NCBI RefSeq assembly: GCF_000002995.4
Contig: NW_025062476.1
Span: 4,521,001 to 4,585,000 of the forward strand
Length of the DNA stretch: 64,000 nucleotides
Direction: 5' to 3'
DNA from: Brugia malayi
Lineage: Eukaryota > Nematoda > Chromadorea > Rhabditida > Onchocercidae
A program made the position numbers and the translations under genes. The notes below the pieces were generated by a model. The model made no database searches. It had not been told where the DNA came from and saw nothing but the letters and a program-made list of their open reading frames with translations. This document shows, piece by piece, positions 43,403 to 55,300 of the stretch; the first letter of the stretch is position 1; every line of letters begins with the position of its first letter.

Positions 43403-46400
43403 TTATGATATTGGTATCCAATTATTCAGGAAATATTCATCTTTTTTTATCATTTTCTCCAATACTGAATTAGGTTTTGGCCAATTATTGTAATATACTG
43501 TGGTACCATTTGTCAGGTAAGCAATCCACCAGGAAAAAGTACCAGTACTCATTATTGTGTGATTACAACGAATAAGCGTTGCCATATCAACTTCTCGATA
43601 ACCCGATGATACGATGTAAATTTCACCTTAAATTATTTTCATTCCTTTGGTAAATATTAATTCTAAGTGATCAAATGATTGAATGACATTATTTGGTGTG
43701 AAATTTTGAATGCTAAATGGAAAAGTTTGAAGTTTTTTTCTTTTTCTTAGTAGTTACTTGATGAAAATATTTCAAAGCCATTCGATTAATTCACTAAAAA
43801 AAGTAAAACACAAAGTAAAAAAATTACTAACAAATTAATTACATTGAAATATGAGTTTTTAAAGGAAGTTGGAACATAAATCTAGCAAGAGCTCTCGAAT
43901 AAATACCAACCTTTACGAGTATGATTGATATTTGTTTTAACCCAATGCTCATTATCACTGCTTATTACAAATATTAATTTCTCGAATCTCGACCTATATT
44001 AATTATTATGATAAATTAAGTGTTCTTGAGTCACAAAAATTTTGAACTATTCAAGAACAAAAGTAAATCAGTTTTAAGTAACAAGGATTCACTTGCTTAT
44101 CACTAAATACCACAAAATGCTATTTTATTCTTCCATAAATGAGATACAAAAAGAATTATGATAAAATGTAAAAAAATAACAGAAAATAACTATCATTAAT
44201 TTTTTTTTAACAGTATTTAGCTAATTAATGTGTTCAGTCTTTGCATTTGTGGAAAGTTTCGTAAATAATATTTATTTAAAATTAAATAGAAACATATTAG
44301 CATGTGGATAATAACTTTACAGTACTAATTCTATATTGAATTGAAATAATTTCTCTCAAATTGATTTTATCTTACTGACCTGAAATAATTCATTGCGTTA
44401 ATGATATAATCTTTTGTGATGGTCGTATGGCCATATTTTATATTTCGACTATTCATTGTAATGTCCATTCCATGTCGTATATGTATTCCAACGTATACGT
44501 GACCTATTATTATTAATGGTTAACATTGAATATTAATCGTTTGGTTCTATGAATAGTGCTTCGAAGTTCGCAGTAGAAATAGAAAGACTAATTAGTTGTC
44601 ATCATAAGATAGAAAGACCAATTAGTTGTTATATGATAGAAAGACTAATTAGTTTGTAATCATAAGATACAAAGATTAATTAGTTGTTATCATAAAATAC
44701 GAAGACTAATTAGTTGTTACCATAAGATACAAAAACTAAATTAGTTGTTATCATAAGATAGGAAGGCTAATTAGTTGTTATCATAAGATGAAAAGAAGGA
44801 TACCATAAAAGTCTTTATTGATATCCACATGATCAGGATAATTTCTAAGATCGATATCTGCAGGTATTATATCAGTAACTCTTGCATGAAGTTTTTCATA
44901 CTTGGCTTCTTGCAAATAATCATCCGCTAGTTTGACAATTTCTGGTAAGAAGGTGAATTGTTTGTGAATCAAATGTTCCTAAATTCAGTTCTTTAATTTG
45001 TGATATTTTTGATATGTAAAGGCAAATAATAAAAGATGTAACTGACAGTAACAATAATATAACATAGATAAAAAATAAAAGCTAAAAATCTTTTATAGCT
45101 TTTAATTTTTATCATATATTCTATCAATGTACAAATTAGACAAAATAAATCATTTAAATAATTATTAATCACCTCAGCTCTTGATTTTTTAGCAAAAAAA
45201 AAAACAACTCAAGAATTGATGCTTAATATGAGTTTACCTGTTGTGGATGAAAATAACGATATGATTGAAGATATCCCGAAATATATTCGAAGCTTTGATC
45301 AACGAATAACTCATCAACTTCTTTTCCATAATATTTGCAGCATGACAAAAAAATACATTGTATTTTAAAAATTCCGTCATTAAAGTTGTAAAATTCGGAA
45401 AATATATGTCTTTTATTGATAAGATATGAAAGTGATTAATCTTTAAACATTCAAACTAACAGCAAAATGACGTTTACTTGAGCTGTACTGTCGAATTAGC
45501 TCATCATTTAGCTCATTGTTTACTATAATAGCATCCAATTTAAACCCTCGTCGTAATGTACATTTCACGGGGATAATTAACTTCGCATTATATCGCTCAG
45601 CTATTGCTCGTAAAGATGCATATTGAAACATTAAGTTACCCAATCCTGAAGTGCTTTTTTTTTTTTTAATATTGTTAAAATTTTTTTGAATCTTTTTTTT
45701 TTATCAGTATTTAACATAATTTTGCAGTGAAATTGACAAAAAAAAAAGGAAAAAATTTAGAAAAGTATTAATTTTTAAATGGAAATTTTGCTGCATATTG
45801 CTTCTCATCATTCAACCTATTACTTATTAAAATATCAAAAAAAGGAACAAAAAACAAAATATCAATTTAAACCTTCAGCAATATGCAATTTTATGTTTTC
45901 ATTTTAACAGCATTTTTTTTTTCTTTTTCAAAAAAGTATACAATACCTGGACTCCATGAAAAGTTACTTATTACATAACGCTCACTTTCATTGATATCTT
46001 CTATGCTTTCTATTATTTTTATATTTGGCAAAGCCCAAGGTTGATCAAATTTTACATCATCACCTAAATTATGAGATAAAAGTGGCAGTTTAATTATGAT
46101 AAATAAGACTTTCTTGTACACTTGCCAGTCCTAAAATAATTTCCTTGTCATCCGATATCTATTTCATATTGACTTTCACTTCTAAGTTTCCTGTTTAAAT
46201 CAAGCAGAATTAATTTGGTTATTTAAGTGAAATAGAATTTAATCCTTCGAAAAAAAAATGGCAAAAAAAGAAGGACCTCCTTGAGGGAAAATTCGAGTTA
46301 CTTGAACCACCGATAATCGGTCCAAATGATTGAAATCAGCCACATAAATATCATAAAAACTCCAATTTGTTATTAATAATACTAAGAGAGATAAAATTAT

Positions 46401-46435
46401 TGCACAAGTCAATACTATTAATCCATTTCTTGTTG
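43403..46435 (-). CDS. GT11 alpha-1,2-fucosyltransferase-like type II membrane protein
   Basis: Minus-strand exons, 5' to 3': 46302-46435, 45947-46130, about 45489-45645, 45238-45409, 44804-44978, 44380-44503, 43911-43987 and 43403-43626. The first has a signal anchor (GLIVLTCAIILSLLVLLITN), the layout of a Golgi type II enzyme. A stem follows, then the GT11 start motif GLGNLMFQYASLRAIAERYN, the sugar-nucleotide motif VGIHIRHGMDI (usual form HxRRGD), LIFVISSDNEHWVK, and the C-terminal block CNHTIMSTGTFSWWIAYLTN with the conserved SxGTFSWWxAYL. Family members transfer fucose from GDP-fucose to galactose in alpha-1,2 linkage. The initiator exon upstream of 46435 was not found; a phase-1 donor is needed. 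The 45947-46130 exon may be split further by a 58-base intron. The second Arg of HxRRGD is His, and Asp is displaced by one residue, so activity is uncertain. Confidence 0.82.
44580..44790 (-). repeat. 30-31-bp tandem repeat, 7 copies, in a fucosyltransferase intron
   Basis: An imperfect unit of the form AGAAAGACTAATTAGTTGTT followed by ATCATAAGAT repeats seven times with point changes and one-base indels. It ends 13 bases from the donor of the exon 44804-44978, so it forms the 5' end of the intron on the coding strand. Confidence 0.88.
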
Positions 46436-47518
46436 CTGCAATAAATCAAATTATTTTCGGATTTTCTTTTTCTTTCTTTTTTTATCATGCAGTTTAAATC
46501 ATTTACCTTATCAATATTTGCAGAAAATCTTGTTAATAAATCAAAAGCACTGTTAGAAAATTTTTTTGAGAATTTCAGTAACTTTTACTTTCATTATTTT
46601 TTCCTCTGTATGGAATAAAAATCTTGGTAGGATGATTATCTCATTATTCAAAATTCGAAAGAAATTATTTCAATTATTTTATGGCATATAGTTTTACATT
46701 TGCCAAGTAAATCAATTTTTCTCTTATGATATTTTTAAAGTTGAAATAATAAGAAATGTCGTCTTTTTCATGATAAAAAATAACGAGATAATTTTATTAG
46801 ATACCTAAGAATTGCTTTATTAGATGCCTAATTTTAAATTCGAAGTGTAATTAAGCAAAGCAATTTACCAAAGCAACCTTTCATCGATCAATAGTGATTA
46901 TAGAAGAACAAATGAATGGGCATACACTGATAATATCACATTATTTAGCTTCAGCAGCAAAAGACGACAATATGACCTTGACAGTGACCCTTGGAGACAT
47001 AAGGTTAAATGAAATGAATGAGTCAGTGAGACTGCCTGCTGATATAATTTTCAAACAAAAAAATTGAATCAAAATTACATCTTACTTTTTCTAAATTTAC
47101 ATCTATCAATCAGTCAACCAGTTAATACTTTTAATAGTTTTTTTTTTTTACAGTAATATTTTTTTTAAATAAATAAATATATATATTTAACATCAAATCT
47201 AACAAGTTGCATTCCGTCAAACCATGTTGCTTGTTGCAGAATTAATAATACTTAGATTAGAAAGTCGAGTTAGAATACGATTCATCGTGAATTTCTAATA
47301 AATCCCAGGTAAATTTATTCTGGCACAATGATATTTCCATTAACTTTTCCCTGTCCTTATATATTATTCATAGCTACAAAGAAACCATTTCATAACCTAA
47401 AGTAAGACATGTGCTATCTAATCTAAAAAGAAAAGTTAACGTGAAAAATCCTTGTTTCTCATTGGAATATGTTATTTTGATATATTTTTGCTGAGGAATA
47501 TGTTTTGATCTGTGTTTG
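46436..47518. other. upstream region of the fucosyltransferase gene
   Basis: This stretch should hold the missing first exon on the minus strand. Candidate minus-strand ATGs occur near 46593 (after a CATACAG acceptor) and 46770, but neither gives a donor in the required phase. On the plus strand a 51-codon frame at 46912-47067 (MNGHTLIISHYLASAAKDD...) has protein-like composition but no context. Confidence 0.35.
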
Positions 47519-48097
47519 TGAATATAAAATATCCCCAAAATGCAGCCAAGACGTAGTAGCACGTGCCAGAAGTTTTCAACAGCCAATAAGGTAGTGACAA
47601 CCTGTTAGCTAGCAAGTACCCAAAATAACCAGCAATACAGGTAGATGAACCAGAAGATAAATTAAGTGAAACAAACCAATTATCATTAACCTATTTCGAG
47701 ACCTGAACATACTATCTCTTATGGCAACTAAATCTTGCACCACCAATTCTATCAAGAAGTAAAAGTAATAATTATGAGATTAGTAATTTAAAGAATTCAT
47801 TCCTCTCAAAGCAATGGGAACTCTCGGTCCTTCGTTATTCCATCTTCTGTATGTGAGCTATTAATTATGAATGATACTTATTCCATCTTTTAAGACTTAT
47901 TTTATCTTTTTTTCCTCTTAATACTTTGAGTTTAAATTTTTGAAAAAATAATTCCCAAAATATTGTAATAATTGGCAATGTTTTAAGTTAGAAACCGGAA
48001 TCTTTGCATAGAATATATGTTGTGGGCACTTACTTCCGTGCTTTCTCCTACACAATTAATACTTCACTTTTCTTCTTTGGTGACTCATCCTTTCCTT
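47519..48097 (-). repeat. inverted duplication, right arm
   Basis: This is the reverse complement of 39990-40032 plus about 40184-40723, joined directly. The minus-strand ORF at 47374-47586 (MAVENFWHVLLRLG...) starts inside this arm and runs beyond it; it is probably a by-product, not a gene. Confidence 0.92.
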
Positions 48098-49389
48098 AAT
48101 TTCCCTTTCATAAATGACTTTAATATTTTTGAATTACTTAAAAAATAAAAGAAAAAAACAAAACAAAGAAAAATCTAAAAAATTAGCATCTTCTGCTTTT
48201 TAAGCAATAAATCTTGAGAATAGTATCTTTCCATACATAAAGTCGTAACATTCAATGTTTTTTCTTTTCAGAAAAACAAAGAATGAAGGATTCGTATTTT
48301 CATGTTATTTCACTTCAATTTAAAATTTCTATATTTAATTGAACTTTAGCATAAAAGAAAAAATTCAGCATTCAATTTCAGAAGTTTAGCAGAAGCAAAA
48401 GAAAAATTCTTACACTTGAAGAAGCGATTGTACAAAGAAATGAAATAGTTTTATACATATGGAATTCAAATGAACACTGCTAATATAAAAAGAATAAATT
48501 TACTTAAACTTTGTATTATCGGAAAAGAAGAAAATTAGCCAGAATTCGATTACTGATAGGTAAAATTAGCACAGAAAAAGAAAAAAAAATGGCAGTAAAA
48601 GAAGTTTGATACAAAAATTAAGATTTAATAATAAGAAATAAATTTTTAAAGAGAGATTCACAATACAACTTCACAGGTATGATGAAGTGACAATATATTA
48701 GCATAATATAACGTTCTTCTGATATATGTGATAAGGAGATGAACTAATGATAACCTTTAATTTAAAATTATAAAATTTGATTAGGAGAAAGGAATATAAA
48801 ATAATATTGAAGCAAAGAGTCACACACACACATTCATTCATCGATCACATGACAAACAGTCTTTTGTCACCTTCGCATCATCCCCGCAAGTATCCGAGGA
48901 CAGTACTGCTTTACAGGTATTAATAAATGTCATAGGTTTATATTCGAGTTGCTATTACTTACCTGATCCAGACTTTATCATGTTTTGAATATTTATTGCT
49001 GTTTGTTTTCGTTTTCGATTTGAGCAGTCCAAAATGGAAATGAATAGTTGAGAGAATTTTCTACTCCTCCAGTACTACTATTCTTCTTAATGCAAAGATG
49101 TCTTATCTGTGTTAACACTTTTCATCTTTTTTTTTATTGTAATTTACAAATTATAAGCATCCTGAAAGTCCTTTACTCTATGTTAGACTATCTTTCAGAT
49201 TATATTAGTAGTTCGGTTATCTTAAGATCATATTTGTAATTTTTAATTGTTTACATGAAATGAAATGAGTCTCATTCCTTTGAATGAAAAGAACAACAGA
49301 CATGAATTTGTTTAACAATTTATCGAATGAGAAAAAGGAATTGTAATCACTTATTCATTACTCTTCCAGCACAATTATAACAATTTCAG
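48098..49389. other. intergenic, upstream of the aquaporin-like gene
   Basis: Mostly AT-rich, with a (CA)n run at 48819-48830 and a slightly GC-richer patch at 48840-49030. The minus strand there can be read as short blocks (LLKSKTKTNSNKYSKHDKVW, then SSTVLGYLRG-stop) around a 54-base intron-like gap, but this is too little to call a gene. Confidence 0.35.
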
Positions 49390-49402
49390 GTGGAAGTAAA
49401 TT

Positions 49403-51416
49403 ATGTCAATCTTAGAACTTAATTTCTATCCATTCGTCATAGCTACATGCTTTTATCTATCAGTCTTTGTAATTGCTGAATTAACTCGTAAGCTTGTTGA
49501 CAAGTAAGTTGTTTACATCTTCTCTACCTGGTAGCCATTTCAAAGTAGCGTTTTTTTTTCTCCCGGAATCTGCATTGAATATACATAGTTATTGTAAGAG
49601 ATGAATAATATTTCTTGTTTTGCTTTAAACATTTCTTACTCACTGCTTGTTATCATAAAGTATTAATTTGATGATTTTTCAGATATGGAACGAATGGTTC
49701 ATTACTATTTTGTTTCCTAATGGAACTAATAGCAACAGCACAAATGTGTACTTGCGTTTATGAAAATGGTAATATTTTTTTGTATTGTTGATGGCTAGCA
49801 TGTGCTGTGTGTTATGTGAGTATTTATATGTTATGCGATATGTGAGTATCTATAGGTGTTGGAACTAGAAGAGAATTATACGACTTGATGTTGCAGCGGT
49901 GATTATTCGACATTATGGTTTGTTGGGTTTCTTTTTCATCGTTACTTTGCTAATTTTTTCTGGCAGTATCATGAATCGAGAAGCGTTTGTCTCTCCACTA
50001 GTACCAATTGAGCTGTACTATAAAGGAATATTTCCGTTGGTTTTTTGTTTTATTTTTATTTAGGTATTAGTAAAGTTATTCAGAAGCTAAATGATTTTAT
50101 TACCTTTGTAGATTTGGTCGTATTGATTAGAATAAGCAAACAAGCATTCTATTCATAAGAATTACAGGTTGAAGAGATTATTAGTAACAATAGCTGGCGA
50201 AATGATTGGTGGTTATTCGGCTTATCGATTAGCCCGTAGCCTATGGTACTGGTCGTTGAATTTATTGTCTGATCATGTTCTTTTCTACGAGCTGACAAGT
50301 TGTAAACTTACTTATAAGGTTAGAATTCATCAGAAACCTTTCGAAAAACTGAAAGTGTTTTTTTTTTTTTTTTCTGTTAAGGTTTTCCTTTTGTTAAGAG
50401 TTTTGAACTTAATTTTGATAATTTTGAACTTGTCTTCCATTTTTGAGGATGGGAAGGACTTTTTTGCTAAAAATGAAAGGGAATGTGATTTTTGCAGGGA
50501 TTTAGAAGGAGATCAGGTTTTTATTGCTTACCAAATCAATTTAATCTGCATAAAGATTATGGAATAAATATATGGATTAAAATTCTGTGATATTGGGTTT
50601 CAGGAATCCATGTGGTTTGTATCTGTAACAAATATAACATTTCTATTAATATTTTTAGTTCTTTTAGCAGTAAGAGTGCTAAAGTGGAATCTAATGATGA
50701 AAATTATCAAATTTGTATATATTTTTTTTTTTGCTTCAGGTGTCATTCCTGTTTGTACCCTGCTTTGAAGTCATTGGTTGTTTTCTAATGCGCTGTATTC
50801 TTTGTCGCATTCCGTTAAATTTCAAGAAATATATGGCTCCACTCGTTGTATCTACACTCTTAACGTTTTGTTCGTTCTTTATTTTTGTATGATATCTTTG
50901 CCGTGTTGATTTCAAAAATTCTATAGTTACAGTCTTTTTTTTTCAGGTAGGCAAAAAAATGATTGTATAGAAATGTTTCGCAAAATTTGCTATTTGCAGT
51001 GGAAAATGCAAAATATATTTCATTTTGGGTCATAGATTCACTCACTGCTTAATTAATTTATAAATGAATATGTAATTGAAGCTGCTTATGTTTGAAGATT
51101 ATAATTTAGGAGGAATTTTGCAATCATAATTCAGTTTCAGTTAAACAGTAAGCAATAATTTAAACGGTCTCTGATCACCGTCTATTTAACCATGTAATTT
51201 ATTCAATTAAATAGACTTATAACTTTTTCAGCGTTACTATTTGTTGGTGTTCCTGGACTTAATCCAACAGTTGCTTCATCACGTTTACAAGGATGTGATG
51301 GGTTAAATACTATTTGGTTTATTTTGACATATTGGGTATGTCCTGTAATTGGTTGGATGCTATCAGTTGCTTTCGATGATTATAGGATCACTGGTGCTGA
51401 AAAGAAAACAGAATAA
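49403..51416 (+). CDS. aquaporin-11/12-like (unorthodox) channel protein
   Basis: The ATG at 49403 follows an acceptor (ATTTCAG, ending 49389). Exons: 49403-49503, 49683-49768, 49897 to about 50050, 50160-50318, 50740-about 50886, and 51232-51416, with one or two junctions unresolved (50.0-50.16 and 50.87-51.23 kb, and a possible exon at 50605-50680). The protein is strongly hydrophobic: TM1 YPFVIATCFYLSVFVIAEL, TM2 LLFCFLMELIATAQMCTCVY, then GSIMNREAFVSPLVPIE at the place of the first NPA box. RLLVTIAGEMIGGYSAYRLA follows, then VPCFEVIGCFLMRCILC. The second box is GVPGLNPTVASSRLQGCDGL with a terminal helix ILTYWVCPVIGWMLS. The GLNPxxAxxR..GC.G...YW..P..G pattern is the second-half signature of the AQP11/12 group, to which some nematode aquaporins belong. 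The first NPA is MNRE and the second NPT, so water or glycerol conduction cannot be assumed. Confidence 0.68.
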
Positions 51417-52136
51417 CTGAAAGTATGCAAATGCTTTATATTTCTGAAGTTTTCATTTGACTTATTTAGTTCTCTCTTTTACAGTTGTAACACTTCTAAC
51501 TTATTAATATCGACTCATCATTAATGTCTTTTTCCGTAATCTTTCAATTTTATGACTGAAGTTTTTTCACTGATTTGTCGTATCTTTTCATGTGTTTTGA
51601 ATAAGCTTTGCAATTCAGTTAGTAAAGAAGTTTCTTCTCTTCTACTTGCTTGTTGTTTAAGTTATTCAAATTAGCTTCCACTTAGTGAACTTCTGAGTTA
51701 AGAACCAACTTGAATATTTTTTCTTTTAATTCAAAATCATCATAATTTTTCTTTTACAGAAATGTTTCCTAGAATTATTCCAGTATATTTAAATCTTTTG
51801 CTATGTACATGAAGTTCAGTGTTTGTCATTTTTCCTGTTTGTTATTAAAAACTTGCTTCGCGGTTAATGCTTAAGGTTGAAATAATTGTAAGGGTCTAGA
51901 ATAATCTTTCATGCTTTGTATTATTAGCAGATGCTAGCATTTATAGTTTTTATGATCAACCAGATGATATGTATAAATCTACTTCATGTAAATAAATAAT
52001 TCTGGAATATTTATTTCACTGATAACAAATGGTATCATTAGCGGAACTAGTTAATGTAATAATAAACCCTAATCAAAAATATGCTTCGTATTGAGGTTAA
52101 AAATTAAAGTAATTCTTAATATTCGCTGTAAATTTT

Positions 52137-52317
52137 GATAATGCAAATAATGATATCAATTCTGCCAATCATCATCAGCAATTCAAGTAATCATTATAAT
52201 GATGACACCTGGAGAAAATTTAAATTTGGATAATGCAATTAGTGATATCAATTCTGCGAATCACCATCATCATCATTAATTCCAGTAATCATTATCATGA
52301 TGACATCTAGATAAAAC
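52137..52317 (+). repeat. imperfect tandem duplication of about 90 bp
   Basis: GATAATGCAA(A/T)TA.TGATATCAATTCTGC..ATCA and AGTAATCATTATAATGATGAC recur about 93 bases apart (52137-52218 and 52230-52317), with an internal ATCATTATAATGAT palindrome. It lies about 0.7 kb downstream of the aquaporin-like gene. Confidence 0.7.
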
Positions 52318-55300
52318 CTTGAGAAGTAAACATAAAATTTCATCATTTAGTTTAAAAAAAAAAAAAAAAGTGCTGAGAAGTGCATTTGTAATGACCATTT
52401 TCAGAATTAGTGTGATATGAAGTGATTATAGAAGCTATGCTGCTTCATCTCATTACCGACAGTAATCATTAGCCAGAAAACCTCATCATTTCCTCTCATC
52501 CTATTATAAATATAAAATGTATTATTATGTGAATGCTTTGTGTATTTGTGCTAATAATGTCGAATTGTCTGTGCATTGCTTAACTCATTCAATTGCGTAC
52601 ATTTCTCATTTATAAAATACTTTATGGATATTTCAATTCACAAGAGGTAGGTTAAAGTTTATGCTTAAATTTTATTATTATTAATTAGTGTTTTATCAGT
52701 TTTTGAATTTCGGGAAAGGAATTGAAAAAGAAAAAAATGAATTTGCTAAAAAACCATTACTGATTTCATTTTCCAACTACACAACTATATATTGCTTTCG
52801 TCTCTAAAAATCTTTAGAAATTTGAGACTTATTAATAATTAATTTGAAGTAGGAATGACGCGTCGTTAATTAACATCACACAATATATCATAACTCTATA
52901 TTAAATTTAAATCCTTTTATTTCTTTTTCGTTCTTTCTTTTTTGAATATGGATCTCCATTTCTCTAAATCTACTTGATTTCCTCCTAACCATCCACTTTT
53001 TTGTCCTTTGCTTTCATTGAATGAGTATTAATCATTTTAAAATAAAATAGTCGTTCTTCGAATTGGTTTCACCATATCTTCCTATATCCTATAAATTTTT
53101 AAAATAATAATGAATTTTTTACTACTACTATATCTCACCTTTGATTGATACCTTTATTGTGCTTTCAATTTGACTAAATTTTCGCTTTCATATGCTACCA
53201 CTTTAATTTTACTCATTATGAAGAAAAATAAAAAAAACTTTAGCTATACTCTCATTCACTTCTAAATTCAGATTTCGTTGAAATTTACCACACCATTTCT
53301 AGCAAATATTTTGAACTATTAAAATTCATCAATGCAATCGAGAAATAAATTTTTTTTTTTTTTTTTTAGGAGAATTTTTTTTTTTTTGTCCTCATCAGTA
53401 TACAGATGTCAACTTTTGAACAGCAATGCAGATCTTTTTAACGTTCACTAAAACTTTTATAATCATTTAAAGAGGTTTTATTTTGAAAAAAGAAAATTTC
53501 CCAGTCCAACAATATATAATCACATTATTTTGATTAGTGAAAATTTTCCCAAATAATATCATCCAAATTATCCGATTTTATGTGCGATCGTCTCAAAATA
53601 TTAGTTAATTTTAGTTATTTATTGTGCAGCCAGAAATGATTGGGGAATTTGTGATGGCATCAAATTTTTTTATTTAAAAAATATTATTAAATAATTAATT
53701 GCCGATTTAGATATTTAAAGATAATATTTAGATGATAAATACCAACTTAAATATTTCGATATATTTGAGATAATATTTAGATAATAATAAATGAAAATTC
53801 TAAATTATATGGAAGCATGATAAGTGATGATAAAAAAAAAGTGATGCTATTTAGTGATTAATCTCCACCGGTAGATCTCGATCCGATCTAATCGTATTTG
53901 TACTGTATTCTACTTCCTTTCTTACTTTTGCTTATTTTCTTTGAGCTATTTTAATTTTCTTAATTATCTTAAAATTTTCATCAATTATAGGAGATTTTTC
54001 TTTTTCTTGTAGATACTGTTATGTTAGTAAAAATATGATAAGAATGTAAGTATTTTGCACTAAAAATATTCCACTGAAGAATGTATTTCTGTTGAATGGA
54101 AGAATCTCTCTCTCTCGATTGAAAAAGAAAAAAAAAACTCTCTTATAAACTAAATTGGCTTATGGCTTCTTCTTTAATACTTTTAGAGAAGATTTTAATA
54201 CTATTAGAGAGAGAGAGAGATTTAAAGAAAATTATTTTTTAAATTGGATGGAAACTCTTTACTTAGCAAAAAGATTTTGCTAAAAGCAGTGCTTGTCAAA
54301 TTACTCGTAAGTTACATATTTTACTGAATTGCTTTTTTTTTTTTTTACCTAAATTTGTTTTATTATAGTGACGAAAGAATATGTTTTAAGATGTTGAAAA
54401 AGTATTGAAGAAAGTGTTGAAAAATAATAAAAATTTGAAAAATAACAAAAAAAAAAAACGAATTATTTTCAAGAATATAACTTCAAACGGATATTATTTA
54501 TTTTGAGGAATCAATTAGTTATCCAAGAATTGAACTACATTTTCCGTTAATGTTAAATGTAATTACCGCTTATTCCTCCCACTTCTCTCTCTTTTTTTTT
54601 TTTCTAATTTAAAAAGCTAACTAACAGTTGGTCTCAGCGGTGAAATCATTATTATATTTACGTTAATCGTTTAATTTTTATGCTCATGTATTGATGTGTG
54701 ACCTTTTGAATTTCAGAAAGAGGTCATCAAGGTATCACCAAAATTTTATCATCAAATTATGTTCACTTTCTCACATTACAGGTAGGAAATTACATTATAA
54801 TGCTTTTTCTTCTTTCTTTTTTTGCATATTTGACAGAAGTTACTAATAAATAATTCCTCATTTTTCGCTCATTCATTATTAATCGTATTTTTTTGATGAC
54901 AATTTAATAATTCAAATTCAATAAGACTGCATGGAATATTGCTTTAAGTAAAATTTTAGAACGAATTTTTCTTATTTCATAAATGTTTAGATTATTCCTT
55001 TCAGTGAATATAATACAATTGAAAATGAAGAAAATTGACACATATGTTTTAGAATTTCTAAAAAAAAAAAAAAGAAAAATGTTGTTGAATAAATATTTTA
55101 AAACAGAAGAAGTGGACAATGCAAATATACGATTATAACTTATTACTCCATCTATTATTTTTGTCCTTTATATTTTTTTATTCTTTAATAAAAATTTTAA
55201 AAACATAAATAGTGCAAGCGATATTTTTAAATTAAAACAAAAAATACGTAGTTTTAACTATTCTTAATTAATTACACTTAGTTGTATTTTCAACACTGAA

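Noticed and set aside
46912..47067. 51-codon plus-strand ORF MNGHTLIISHYLASAAKDD...
   Set aside because: Composition is protein-like, but it is short, lies in the upstream region of a minus-strand gene, and has no supporting signal.
47374..47586. Minus-strand ORF MAVENFWHVLLRLG...
   Set aside because: It straddles the edge of the inverted duplication, has no splice context, and the sister copy in the left arm is not open over the same length.
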